Shown in pieces: positions 14,230-22,211 of a stretch of DNA of 42,637 nt (within the stretch, counting starts at the first letter, position 1; every line of letters starts with the position of its first letter). Under the pieces are notes generated by a model that was not told where the DNA came from, did no database searches, and worked only from the letters and a program-made list of their open reading frames with translations. The translations under genes and the position numbers were made by a program. The stretch spans positions 1 to 42,637 of the forward strand of contig JAETSQ010000020.1 of the NCBI GenBank assembly GCA_021769525.1, read 5' to 3'. This stretch comes from Oscillospiraceae bacterium. GTDB taxonomy: Bacteria > Bacillota > Clostridia > Oscillospirales > Ruminococcaceae.

Positions 14230-15684
14230 TCACTCCTCCGGGGGCGGGACCTCCAGGTCCTCCTGGGCGGGGCCGTCCAGAAGCTCCCCCTTGTAGTCGA
14301 ACCGGGAGCCGTGGCAGGGGCAGTCCCAGCTTTTCTCGTCCGGGTTCCACTCCAGCTGGCAGCCCAGGTGAGGGCACCGGGGCTCCACCAGGAAGACCTC
14401 CCCCGTATCGTCCCGGTAGACCCCCAGCTTCCGGCCCTCCGCCTCCACGATGCCCCCGTGGCCCTTGGGGAGGTGGTCCGCGATGCCCCTGGGAGGGGCC
14501 AGGAACCGCCGTCCCAGGCCCTTGGCGGCCTGGAGACTGTTTTCCGCCAGGGTCTGGGCGGAGGCGGAGAGGCGGAACCGCTGGGGAGAGAAGACCTCCC
14601 CCCAGGGCTCCGGCAGGCCGGTGATGAGCCCCCGGATGATGCGGGCGGCGGCCATGGAGTTTGTCATCCCCCACTTGCCAAAGCCGGTGGCCACGAACCA
14701 CCCAGGGCGGGCAGGGGAGAAGGCCCCGATGTAGGGGACCCCGTCCAGGGGGATGCAGTCCTGGGCGGACCAGCGCTTCGTCACCCGGCAGCCGGGGAAA
14801 AGCTCCTGGGCCCGCTGCTCCAGGGCGGCGTACCGGCCCCCCTCCCGGTCCTCCCCGGTGAGGTGCCCCTCGCTCCCCAGCAGGAGGGTCTTCCCGTTGG
14901 GACGCAGGGAAAGGACCTTTCCGTTCGGCTCCAGGTGGTACACCATGGCCGGGGGAGCCTTGGCCCCCTCCAGGGCCAGGACATAGCTGCGCTCCTGGTG
15001 GAGGCGCAGGAAGTAGTACCCCGGCACCTTGGGGAAGGGGTAGTGGTCGGCAAAGACCACGTAGCGGCAGGAGACGGTCCCCCGCTGGGTTTGGAGGCGG
15101 TTTTCCTCCGCCCGGAGGACGCGGGTGTCCTCGCAGATCCGCAGGCCCTGGGCCGCCCCGTAGAGGAACTCCAGGGGATGGAAGCGCCCCTGGCCCGGCA
15201 GCTCCACCGCCCCGGCGGCGGGGAAGGGCAGGTCCGGCGCCGGCAGGTATTCCGCCGGCAGCCCCAGAGTGCGGCAGGCCTCCAGCTCCTCCCGGAGAGG
15301 GGCTTCCTCCCCGGCGGTGAGCCAGGAGGGGCACCGCTCCCACCCGCAGCGGATCCCCGCCCGGCGGATGAGGGCGTCATAATCCTCCACCGCCTGGCGC
15401 TGGGCGGCGGCGTACTGCCCGGCGGCCTCCGGCCCCAGGGAGGACAGGAGCTGCCGGTACTTATCCCCGTGCTGGGCGGTGACCTTGGCGGTGGTGCCGC
15501 CGGTCTGGCCCCCGCCGATCCGTTCCGCCTCCAGCAGGACGGTGTCCACCCCCGCCTCCCGGAGGAGCCGGGCGGTAAGGACCCCCGCCATCCCTCCGCC
15601 GATCACCGCCGCCTCCGTATGGATGTCCCCCTCCAGGGGCGGATACCGGGGCGGCACCTTCTTGGCCCAAACAGAATCGATCAT
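14230..15684 (-). CDS. FAD-dependent oxidoreductase with C-terminal Rieske domain
   Basis: The 484-residue protein has a DAO-type FAD domain. The dinucleotide fold VIGGGMAGVLTARLL is at about residues 27-41, followed by LLEAERIGGGQTGGTTAKVT. The C-terminal 100 residues are a Rieske [2Fe-2S] domain with ligands in CPHLGC and CPCHGS. Such fusions are known in Firmicutes as glycine-oxidase-like proteins; the electron donor and acceptor are unknown. ATG 15684 follows AAAGGAGGTAGGTACA, and the longer frame has no such site. It is monocistronic. Confidence 0.9.
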   Translation of the reverse strand: MIDSVWAKKVPPRYPPLEGDIHTEAAVIGGGMAGVLTARLLREAGVDTVLLEAERIGGGQTGGTTAKVTAQHGDKYRQLLSSLGPEAAGQYAAAQRQAVEDYDALIRRAGIRCGWERCPSWLTAGEEAPLREELEACRTLGLPAEYLPAPDLPFPAAGAVELPGQGRFHPLEFLYGAAQGLRICEDTRVLRAEENRLQTQRGTVSCRYVVFADHYPFPKVPGYYFLRLHQERSYVLALEGAKAPPAMVYHLEPNGKVLSLRPNGKTLLLGSEGHLTGEDREGGRYAALEQRAQELFPGCRVTKRWSAQDCIPLDGVPYIGAFSPARPGWFVATGFGKWGMTNSMAAARIIRGLITGLPEPWGEVFSPQRFRLSASAQTLAENSLQAAKGLGRRFLAPPRGIADHLPKGHGGIVEAEGRKLGVYRDDTGEVFLVEPRCPHLGCQLEWNPDEKSWDCPCHGSRFDYKGELLDGPAQEDLEVPPPEE

Positions 15685-15770
15685 TGTACCTACCTCCTTT
15701 TGGGAAGAGTATGGGCCGGAGGAGAGAGCGCCATACCGGGGGGCGGGGGCCATGAGGGAAAAGCGGGGCC

Positions 15771-15802
15771 CTTCTTTTTTCTCACCCGTGAGAAAAAAGA
15801 AG
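15771..15802. repeat. Pyrimidine/purine hairpin repeat, copy 1
   Basis: CTTCTTTTTTCTCA pairs perfectly over 14 bp with TGAGAAAAAAGAAG around CCCG. It is followed by two further perfect hairpins, GTCCGGGC/GCCCGGAC (15814-15833) and GGAGCGGGG/CCCCGCTCC (15847-15869). No gene lies in the 528-base interval 15685-16212. Confidence 0.75.
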
Positions 15803-15955
15803 CAAAAAAGAACGTCCGGGCGGGAGCCCGGACCCACTCCCCACCCGGAGCGGGGATAAACCCCGCTCCTTGACCGAAGAGAAAGGCGCAAGTGAGTGCC
15901 TGGAGACTTAGATTCTACGCTTTCCTGTCAAGAACTTTGGCCGCTTTTCTTTTTG

Positions 15956-15989
15956 CTTCTTTTTCTTTTCCCGTGAAAAGAAAAAGAAG
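15956..15989. repeat. Pyrimidine/purine hairpin repeat, copy 2
   Basis: CTTCTTTTTCTTTTC pairs perfectly over 15 bp with GAAAAGAAAAAGAAG around CCGT. A second hairpin, CCGCCGC/GCGGCGG (16027-16043), follows. The arm sequence is shared with copy 1 and with the outer arms of the element at 9285-9427. Confidence 0.75.
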
Positions 15990-16124
15990 GTGGGGCTCTG
16001 CGCCCGCAGGCGCGTTTCGAGGCCAACCGCCGCAAAGCGGCGGCTCTTAGGCCGAGATGGCGGCAGCCCAGATTGGCTTTAACTTCTTGTTTGGATACCC
16101 CCCCTCCACCCCCGGACAGAAAAG

Positions 16125-16159
16125 CAGGGAGCGGAACGCCTGCGCGGCCCCGCTCCCTG
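16125..16159 (-). terminator. Terminator of the GH112 operon
   Basis: CAGGGAGCGG and CCGCTCCCTG form a 10-bp stem. On the minus strand it is followed by CTTTTCTG. It lies 54 bases past the phosphorylase stop. Confidence 0.7.
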
Positions 16160-16212
16160 TCTGTTGGAAAATAGATTTTAACGAAAAGCAGCAATCACGC
16201 AGGGCACAGTGC

Positions 16213-18381
16213 TCATATCCCGTACCAGCGGATCTCGTTGGGGCCCAGCTCCAGGGGGAAGCCGGAGCCGTCCCCCCGCCAGACGGTGGTGCTCTGGGGC
16301 TGGTAGGTGTTGTTTACCACACAGTAGCGCCCCGCCTCCGGGTAGGCGTGGACATCCACGCAGCAGTTGGCGGAGAACCACCGCTCCAGGCGGTCCTCCC
16401 TGTGGGACGCCCAGAGGATGGCCCGCAGGAGCAGGCGGCTGTTGCAAAAGGAGTAGGGCAGGCCGGAAAGGTAGACCCCCCGACCGGAGCCGAAGGCGCT
16501 CACCGCCAGCTGCACTTCCTTTTCCCGCTGGACCAGCACCTGGGCACCCTCCAGGGCGTAGATGCCCTTTTTTCCCTCGCCGAAGTCCACCGGACCCTCC
16601 CGGTCCGCCAGGATGAAGTGGTCCGGGTGCTCCTCCCAGTTGTATTTATCGTACCCCAGGGTGAAACCGGTCTCCTTTTCCACCCCCAGCACCTGGGCAA
16701 GCTGGAGATACCGCCCCTGGTACTGGTGCCCGGAGGGCTCCCCCACCCCGATGAAGCCGCCGCCGTTCCAGACAAAGCGCTTCACAGCAGCGGAGATGGC
16801 CGGGTCCTCCCAGGCAGCGCCGCCGGTGTGGGCGGTATCCCCGTCGCCGATGTTCAGGAGGACGTCCACCCCGTCCAGGGCATGGGGATCCTCCCGGAGA
16901 TCATCGAAGCTGAGGAAGCGCACGTCAAAGGGGGCGCCGGACAGGGCCTCGATGACCCCGGCGTAGGAGTAGTTCTGCTTCTGGTAGAGGGCGTGGTGGA
17001 CCATGTGGCAGCCCCAGGAGCGGGCCCTGCCCCAGCAGTTGAGCACCGCCACCGTCCCGGCGCAGTAGGGTTTCCCGCCGCCGATGTTCTCGTACAGCTC
17101 CCGGAACTCGTTGCAGACCGATTCCACATAGTCGATGAACTCCGGGAAATCGCAGGCCAGCTTCAGGTAGCCGCCGTAGCCGATGCGGTCGATGGGTTTT
17201 CGCAGGATGGCCCGGCGGGCGGTGATCCAGTTTTCCCTGGCCTCCCCCACCGGGTCGCCGCCGGGGTGGAAGGTATCCGGGAAGAAATAGGGCAGGAAGC
17301 GCCCCTCGGTATATTTTACCCCAGGTATGTCCGAGATGAGCCGCAGGGTGGAGCCGTTGCCAACGCTCCCCACCACCGCGTCCAGGCCGATGGACGCAAA
17401 CTCCGGGAGGTAGGGCTCGGTGCCGATCCAGTGGTCCCCCAGGAACATCATGGCCTCCTTGCCCAATTCGTGGGTGATGTCCACCATCTCCTTCGCTAGG
17501 GCGGCCACCTCCCGGCGCTGGAAGGCCATAAAGTCCTTGTACTCCCTGGTGGGGACCCGGTACTGGTTGTTGTAGTACCCCTGGTCGATGATGAACTCCG
17601 GCCGGAACTTGTAGCCCGCCTCTTCCTCGAACTTCTCCAGGATATAGGGGGAGACCGAGGCGGAATAGCCGTACCAGTCCACGTACTTCTCCCGCTTCAG
17701 CTCATCAAAGATGAGGGTGAACTGGTGGAAGAAGGTGGTGTAGCGGATGACATCCACATAGGGGTGGTCCGCGATGAACTTCCGCAGCCGCTCCATGGTG
17801 AACTTCCGGGTCTTGGGCTGGCGGACGTCAAAGGTGATCTGGTGCTCAAAGTCCTTCCAGCCGTTGGTGACGGCGTTGTACATATGCACCGGGTCCCAGA
17901 TGAGGTAAGCTAAGAAGCTGACGGTGTGATCGTGGAAGGGCTCCGGGGCGGGGATGGTCACGGTCCCGGCGGCGGGGTCGTAGTCCCAGGCGCCGGGGGG
18001 CAGCGGCTGCCCGGTGGTGCGGTCTATCACCTCCCACCAGCGCTTGGGGTCATCCCGGTGGTTCACCTCCAGCAGCTCCCGGCTGATCCCCCGCAGAAGG
18101 GGGATGGTCAGGGGCCCCTCTGCGGCGGTGTGAAAGCCGGTCATGATGTAGCACTGCTGGACCTCATCGGGGTTGGCCTTGGCCCAGGCGTTGTCCTTGC
18201 GGGTGGTGTAGTAGGTGGAGTAGACCTTGGCGCCCACCTGCTTCAGGGCATCGGGGTAGTCGGTGCCGTCGCAGTCCCGGATGGCGTCGGCGCCCCAACG
18301 CTCCAGCAGTTCCAGCGTCTGGGGCACCACGTCCACATCGGTGGGGATGGTCACCCGGCCCTTGCTTCGTTTTTGGCTCAT
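16213..18381 (-). CDS. gnpA: 1,3-beta-galactosyl-N-acetylhexosamine phosphorylase (GH112)
   Basis: The 722-residue cytoplasmic enzyme splits galacto-N-biose and/or lacto-N-biose I with phosphate into galactose 1-phosphate and GalNAc or GlcNAc. Family landmarks are RVTIPTDVDV at the N-terminus, RWGADAIRDCDGTDYP, WYGYSASVSPYILEKFEEE, FLGDHWIGTEPY (with the predicted acid/base Asp at about 316) and VGSVGNGSTLR. A galactose-mutarotase-like and small C-terminal domain follow. ATG 18381 follows TAGGAGAA. It is the last gene of the sugar-transport operon, 13 bases after a 62-aa membrane protein. GNB- versus LNB-preference cannot be judged by eye. Confidence 0.95.
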   Translation of the reverse strand: MSQKRSKGRVTIPTDVDVVPQTLELLERWGADAIRDCDGTDYPDALKQVGAKVYSTYYTTRKDNAWAKANPDEVQQCYIMTGFHTAAEGPLTIPLLRGISRELLEVNHRDDPKRWWEVIDRTTGQPLPPGAWDYDPAAGTVTIPAPEPFHDHTVSFLAYLIWDPVHMYNAVTNGWKDFEHQITFDVRQPKTRKFTMERLRKFIADHPYVDVIRYTTFFHQFTLIFDELKREKYVDWYGYSASVSPYILEKFEEEAGYKFRPEFIIDQGYYNNQYRVPTREYKDFMAFQRREVAALAKEMVDITHELGKEAMMFLGDHWIGTEPYLPEFASIGLDAVVGSVGNGSTLRLISDIPGVKYTEGRFLPYFFPDTFHPGGDPVGEARENWITARRAILRKPIDRIGYGGYLKLACDFPEFIDYVESVCNEFRELYENIGGGKPYCAGTVAVLNCWGRARSWGCHMVHHALYQKQNYSYAGVIEALSGAPFDVRFLSFDDLREDPHALDGVDVLLNIGDGDTAHTGGAAWEDPAISAAVKRFVWNGGGFIGVGEPSGHQYQGRYLQLAQVLGVEKETGFTLGYDKYNWEEHPDHFILADREGPVDFGEGKKGIYALEGAQVLVQREKEVQLAVSAFGSGRGVYLSGLPYSFCNSRLLLRAILWASHREDRLERWFSANCCVDVHAYPEAGRYCVVNNTYQPQSTTVWRGDGSGFPLELGPNEIRWYGI

Positions 18382-18394
18382 GTTTTTTATTCTC

Positions 18395-18583
18395 CTAACG
18401 CTCAAAGGGTTTGTTGTAGATCATCAGCGCCGCCAGCAGCAGCACCACGCCGGCCATCATCAGGCCCAGGCCGGCAAGCTGCCCCTTCAGGGTCCAGCCG
18501 AAGATCACCAGCGCCAGCCCCAGGAAGAAGAAAACGGTGATGAGCAGCGCCCGCAGGGTCATATGCTCTTTCCAAAAGTTCAT
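18395..18583 (-). CDS. 62-residue two-helix membrane protein in the GH112 operon
   Basis: The protein MNFWKEHMTLRALLITVFFF... has two hydrophobic helices (about residues 12-31 and 36-56) and a basic C-terminus NKPFER. I believe it resembles small proteins annotated DUF6903 beside sugar ABC loci, but this is from memory. It sits four bases after the MalG-type permease stop and 13 bases before the phosphorylase start, so it is translated within the operon. It may be an accessory to the ABC permeases. No motif gives a function. Confidence 0.7.
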   Translation of the reverse strand: MNFWKEHMTLRALLITVFFFLGLALVIFGWTLKGQLAGLGLMMAGVVLLLAALMIYNKPFER

Positions 18584-18587
18584 GGTA

Positions 18588-19478
18588 TCATCCTTTCAGT
18601 CCGCCCACGGTCATGCCCTGGGTCAGCTTCTTCTGCACACACATATACAGGATCAGGGTGGGCAGCATCACCAGCACCAGCCCGGCGTAGAGGATGCCGT
18701 ACTCCGCCGAGGACTGCTGGGCCTGCATCAGGTTCAGGAGCCCCACCGGCAGCGTCTTCTGGCCGGTGGCGCTGCTCATCAGCGTCATGGAGATGATGTA
18801 CTCGTTCCAGAAGGAGAGGAAGTTGAAGAGGATAATGGTGATGATGGAGGGCTGGGCCATGGGAAAGATGATGCGCACCATGGCCTGTCCGTAGGTGGCG
18901 CCGTCGATGTAGGCGGCCTCCTCAAAGTCGTGGGGCAGGGTGGCAAAGTACCCGGAGAGGAGATAGATGGTGAAGGGCAGGGCGGTGGAGGCGTAGACCA
19001 CCGCCAGCACAAAGAGGTTGTTGAGCAGGAAAGCGCCGCCCATCGCCTTCTTTAAGAAGGCGTCCCCGTCCCGGAGCATCAGGAAGATGGGCACCACGAT
19101 GTAGTTGACGTTGATGAACAGCCCCGCCATAAAAGCGGTGTTGAGGAACCCCCGTCCTCGGAAGCGGAACCGGGCCAGGCAGTAGGCCGCGGGCAGTGCC
19201 ACCACCAGCAGCAGCGCCAGGGAGAGGGCGGTGACGAGGACCGAGTTCATCATATAGCTGCCCATGCTGGCGGCGTTCCAGGCATTTACAAAGTTCTGCC
19301 AGTAGAAGCCGGCGGGCAGGGCCCAGGGATTGCCGTAGAACTCGCTGTTCTGCTTGATGGACGCCAGGAACACCCAGGCCACCGGCACGATGATGACCAC
19401 CGCCAGGGTGATGAGCACCACATAGATAAAGATCTTGTACAGGGTCTCGGCAGAAACGCCTTTTTTCTCTTTTGTCAT
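18588..19478 (-). CDS. Carbohydrate ABC transporter permease, MalG type
   Basis: The 296-residue inner-membrane protein has six predicted helices, with the first at about residues 15-35. The EAA loop EEAAYIDGATYGQAMVRIIF contacts the ATPase and falls at about residues 187-206. The C-terminus ends in LTQGMTVGGLKG, as in CUT1 MalG proteins. It starts 12 bases after the partner permease. No ATPase is encoded in the operon, which is common in Firmicutes, where one MsmK-like ATPase serves several systems. With the phosphorylase downstream, the likely cargo is galacto-N-biose/lacto-N-biose. Confidence 0.93.
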   Translation of the reverse strand: MTKEKKGVSAETLYKIFIYVVLITLAVVIIVPVAWVFLASIKQNSEFYGNPWALPAGFYWQNFVNAWNAASMGSYMMNSVLVTALSLALLLVVALPAAYCLARFRFRGRGFLNTAFMAGLFINVNYIVVPIFLMLRDGDAFLKKAMGGAFLLNNLFVLAVVYASTALPFTIYLLSGYFATLPHDFEEAAYIDGATYGQAMVRIIFPMAQPSIITIILFNFLSFWNEYIISMTLMSSATGQKTLPVGLLNLMQAQQSSAEYGILYAGLVLVMLPTLILYMCVQKKLTQGMTVGGLKG

Positions 19479-19490
19479 AGGGCTGCCTCC

Positions 19491-20366
19491 TTACATTTCC
19501 AGGACTTCCCGCCGCGTCACCCAGTTCACCAGGGCGGAAAGCAGGAAGGAGAAGAGGAAGATCACCACGCCCGCCGCCATGGAGTAGCCGTAGAGCCCGG
19601 CGTCCTTCTGGGCGTACATAAAGCTAAGGCCCACGTCGGCCATCCCCTTGGCCACCATGGCCTTGACGAAGAGGAAGGCCATATTGATGGTGGAGATGAT
19701 GAAGAAGGTGAGGGTGGTGCGGATGTTGGTCCAGATGAGGGGCAGGGTGAGCTGGAAGAACTGGGTCAGCCGTCCGGCGCCGTCCAGCCCCGCGCTCTCA
19801 TAGAGGGTGACGGGGACGGCGGCCATGGAGGCCATGTACATCACCATGTAGTAGCCGATGGCCTGCCAGACCATGGCGATGATGACGCTGACGATGACCA
19901 TGGGCTGGTCCTTCCACAGCACCATCACCGTCCGGCCGGAGAGGAGGGAGAGGATGCTGTTGAGCATCCCGTTTTCCGGCTTGTAGATGGCGGAGAAGAT
20001 GCCGGCGATGACCACCACCGAGAGGATATTGGGGATGTAGAAGACGATGCGGAAGAAGTTCTGCCCCCGGATATTCTCCCTGGTGAGGATGGCGGCAAAG
20101 ACGATGGCAAAGAAGAAGGTGACGATGGTGACGACAACGATGAGGAGGATGGTGTTCTGCATGGAGGTGATGAACTTCGTGTCTTTTAGGAGCGCCTGGA
20201 AGTTGGCCATCCCCACAAAGGTCTCCTTGGGGGAGTAGGCCCCCCTCTCAAAGAGGGACATCCGGAAGACGTTGAAGGTGGGCAGGATCATAAAGAGGAA
20301 GTAGAGGATGGCCGCCGGGGCGATGCACAGGGCCAGAAAGCGGCTGCGGCTCTTGCTGGGGCGCAT
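19491..20366 (-). CDS. Carbohydrate ABC transporter permease, MalF type
   Basis: The 291-residue inner-membrane permease has a short basic N-terminus (MRPSKSRSRF), six helices and the EAA-like segment YESAGLDGAGRLTQFFQLTL at about residues 190-209. ATG 20366 follows AAAGGAGTG, whereas the longer frame reaches back into the hairpin region. It pairs with the MalG-type permease 12 bases downstream. It is separated from the binding-protein gene by 153 bases that hold two strong hairpins, which would lower expression of the permeases relative to the binding protein. Confidence 0.93.
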   Translation of the reverse strand: MRPSKSRSRFLALCIAPAAILYFLFMILPTFNVFRMSLFERGAYSPKETFVGMANFQALLKDTKFITSMQNTILLIVVVTIVTFFFAIVFAAILTRENIRGQNFFRIVFYIPNILSVVVIAGIFSAIYKPENGMLNSILSLLSGRTVMVLWKDQPMVIVSVIIAMVWQAIGYYMVMYMASMAAVPVTLYESAGLDGAGRLTQFFQLTLPLIWTNIRTTLTFFIISTINMAFLFVKAMVAKGMADVGLSFMYAQKDAGLYGYSMAAGVVIFLFSFLLSALVNWVTRREVLEM

Positions 20367-20423
20367 AGGATCACTCCTTTCGCGGGATGTCGGGGACACG
20401 GATGACCCCGCCGGTCGCGGCGG

Positions 20424-20479
20424 GCCCGTTTGTCGTTTCGACAAACGGGCGGCGGCGAGCAGTACCTACTCGCCGCCGC
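20424..20479 (-). promoter_or_regulatory. Double hairpin between binding-protein and permease genes
   Basis: A perfect 12-bp stem, GCCCGTTTGTCG/CGACAAACGGGC with loop TTT (20424-20450), adjoins a 9-bp stem GGCGGCGAG/CTCGCCGCC (20451-20479). No T run follows. These probably act as mRNA processing or stabilising structures for differential expression of the operon. Confidence 0.6.
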
Positions 20480-20519
20480 CCGTCATTTGGTCGATGGGAA
20501 CGTGCGGTCAGCCGTAAAC

Positions 20520-21905
20520 TCAGCCCATCAGATTGGCGCGCATCTGGTCGCTGGCGGCCTTGACGTCGCTGATCCACTGGTCCTCGGTGAGGGTGCCGTT
20601 GACAAGGCCGTTGACGGGATCCAGGAAGACCTCGCGGACGGTGCCCAGGCCGGCTACCGCCTCGTAAGCGGCGAAGTTGCCCATGGCGGCATCGGCGCCG
20701 TTGTCGTAGATGGCGTAGAACAGCTTGTTGTCGCCCTCCAGGTTGTCGGTGAGGCCGGGAACAGGCTGCACGGCGCCGCCCTTGGCGAAGACGGCGCAGG
20801 CCTTATCGCTGTACAGGAAGGCCACGAACTGCTTGGCGGCATCCAGGTTGGGAGCCTCGGCGGGGATCCAGGCCTGCTCCAGCCAGCAGTAGCTGGCGCC
20901 GCTGCCGCCGGACTTGGCGGCGGGCAGAGCGGTCATGCCCCACTTGAAGCCGTCGGCTCTGGGGGCGTCCTTCATCTCGCCCACGATCCAGGTGCCGTTG
21001 GGCATGAACAGGGCCTTGTTATCCAGCACCAGCTGCTGGTTCTGGGTGAAGTCCTGATCGTTGGCCTGGGCGGGGGTGACGGGGTTGGTGTAGCTGGCCA
21101 GCTTGGCGATGATGTCAAAGCACTGCTTGGCCTCCGGGGTGTCCCAGATGCCCTCGCTGTAGGTGGTAGCCTTGTTGAAGAAGTCGGCGCCGCCCACGGA
21201 GTACATCAGGGCATACAGGAAGGCGTCAAAGTAGCCGGTGGTGGGATAAGTAAAGAGGTACATATTGGGGTCTTCCGCCTTGGCCTTGTCAGCCAGCTCC
21301 CACATCTCATCCCAGGTGGCGGGAACGGTCCAGCCCTTCTCCTCAAAGAGGCCGGCGTTGTAGAACAGGCCGCAGGGGGAGTAGAACATGGGGGCCAGGT
21401 AGGTCTTGCCGTCGCCGTAGGGGTTGGTGACCGAGGTATCGGTGAAGCCGCCGACGATCTTATCGGAGACCTTGACGCTCTCGCCGGGGATGGTCATGGA
21501 CAGAACGTCGGTGATCTCGGCGATGTTGCGGTCCTTGATGAACTGCTCGGTGAGGCCCTTCTCACGGCCGGTAGCCAGGTGGATGACGTCGGGGAAATCG
21601 CCGCCCTGCATGGAGGGGCCGATGACGTCTTCCAGGTTCTTGTCGCAGATGAGGTTCACCTTGATGCCGGTCTCGGCGGTGAAGGCGTCGCAGACTTCCT
21701 TCCACATACCGGGATAGGCTTCCTCATAGCCGGAGGCCAGGGCGGCCACGGTGATGGTCACATCCTCGGCGGGCGGGGGAGCGGGGGTATCCGGAGTGCC
21801 GGACCCGGCGGGGGCAGGGGTGCTGGAGCCGCCGCTGTTGCCGCCGCAGGCGGCCATGGACAGGACCAGGGTCAGCGCCAGCAGGAGACTGATAAATTTC
21901 TTCAT
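20520..21905 (-). CDS. Sugar-binding lipoprotein of the ABC transporter
   Basis: The 461-residue extracellular solute-binding protein has a lipoprotein signal (MKKFISLLLALTLVLSMAAC, Cys20) and a Gly/Ser/Pro linker. The mature domain is of CUT1 type: VTITVAALASGYEEAYPGMW, FDVIHLATGR-like core PDVIHLATGRE, and a C-terminal NPVNGLVNGTL-like part. ATG 21905 follows AAAGGAGG. It is the first gene of the minus-strand operon, 157 bases after the -10 box. Substrate specificity for GNB/LNB is inferred only from the phosphorylase downstream. Confidence 0.93.
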   Translation of the reverse strand: MKKFISLLLALTLVLSMAACGGNSGGSSTPAPAGSGTPDTPAPPPAEDVTITVAALASGYEEAYPGMWKEVCDAFTAETGIKVNLICDKNLEDVIGPSMQGGDFPDVIHLATGREKGLTEQFIKDRNIAEITDVLSMTIPGESVKVSDKIVGGFTDTSVTNPYGDGKTYLAPMFYSPCGLFYNAGLFEEKGWTVPATWDEMWELADKAKAEDPNMYLFTYPTTGYFDAFLYALMYSVGGADFFNKATTYSEGIWDTPEAKQCFDIIAKLASYTNPVTPAQANDQDFTQNQQLVLDNKALFMPNGTWIVGEMKDAPRADGFKWGMTALPAAKSGGSGASYCWLEQAWIPAEAPNLDAAKQFVAFLYSDKACAVFAKGGAVQPVPGLTDNLEGDNKLFYAIYDNGADAAMGNFAAYEAVAGLGTVREVFLDPVNGLVNGTLTEDQWISDVKAASDQMRANLMG

Positions 21906-22063
21906 GATTTTACCTCCTTTAAGTTGGGCCGGTTTGAAAAAACGGAGGCGCCCGCCGGTTTTCCGCAGGGAATTTTTGGCGGCCTCTCTCATTCTTACAA
22001 ACGGGGCCTGGGGGAACAAAAGACCTTTTTGGGGGGATCGGAAAAGCGGCCCCCGCATGTCTC

Positions 22064-22092
22064 AGTATAACGGTTCCCCCGGAAGGAAACAA
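22064..22092 (-). promoter_or_regulatory. Promoter of the GH112/ABC operon
   Basis: On the minus strand TTGTTT (22092-22087) and TATACT (22069-22064) are 17 bases apart. Just upstream of the -35 box are two imperfect direct repeats (22097-22114 and 22116-22133) sharing a GAT...TTGC...TTTT pattern, spaced near two helical turns. They are candidate AraC-family sites. Confidence 0.65.
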
Positions 22093-22211
22093 TCCCGATG
22101 TTGCGGAACTTTTTAGATATATTGCTCTTTTTGGTTTTTGGACCAATTTTAGGTGGAGCTGTTTGCAGCTTATGGGCAGATTGAACAGGAATACCATGAT
22201 TTTCCGGCTTG

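Noticed and set aside
15869-15932. CTTGAC ... GTCAAG pairing as a structured RNA
   Set aside because: Only a 6-bp long-range stem is visible, with no conserved core; left as part of the repeat-rich spacer.
20430-22070. A 546-codon open frame on the plus strand
   Set aside because: It is antisense to the clear binding-protein gene and is kept open by GC-biased codon use; composition is Gly/Val/His/Leu-rich without domain features.
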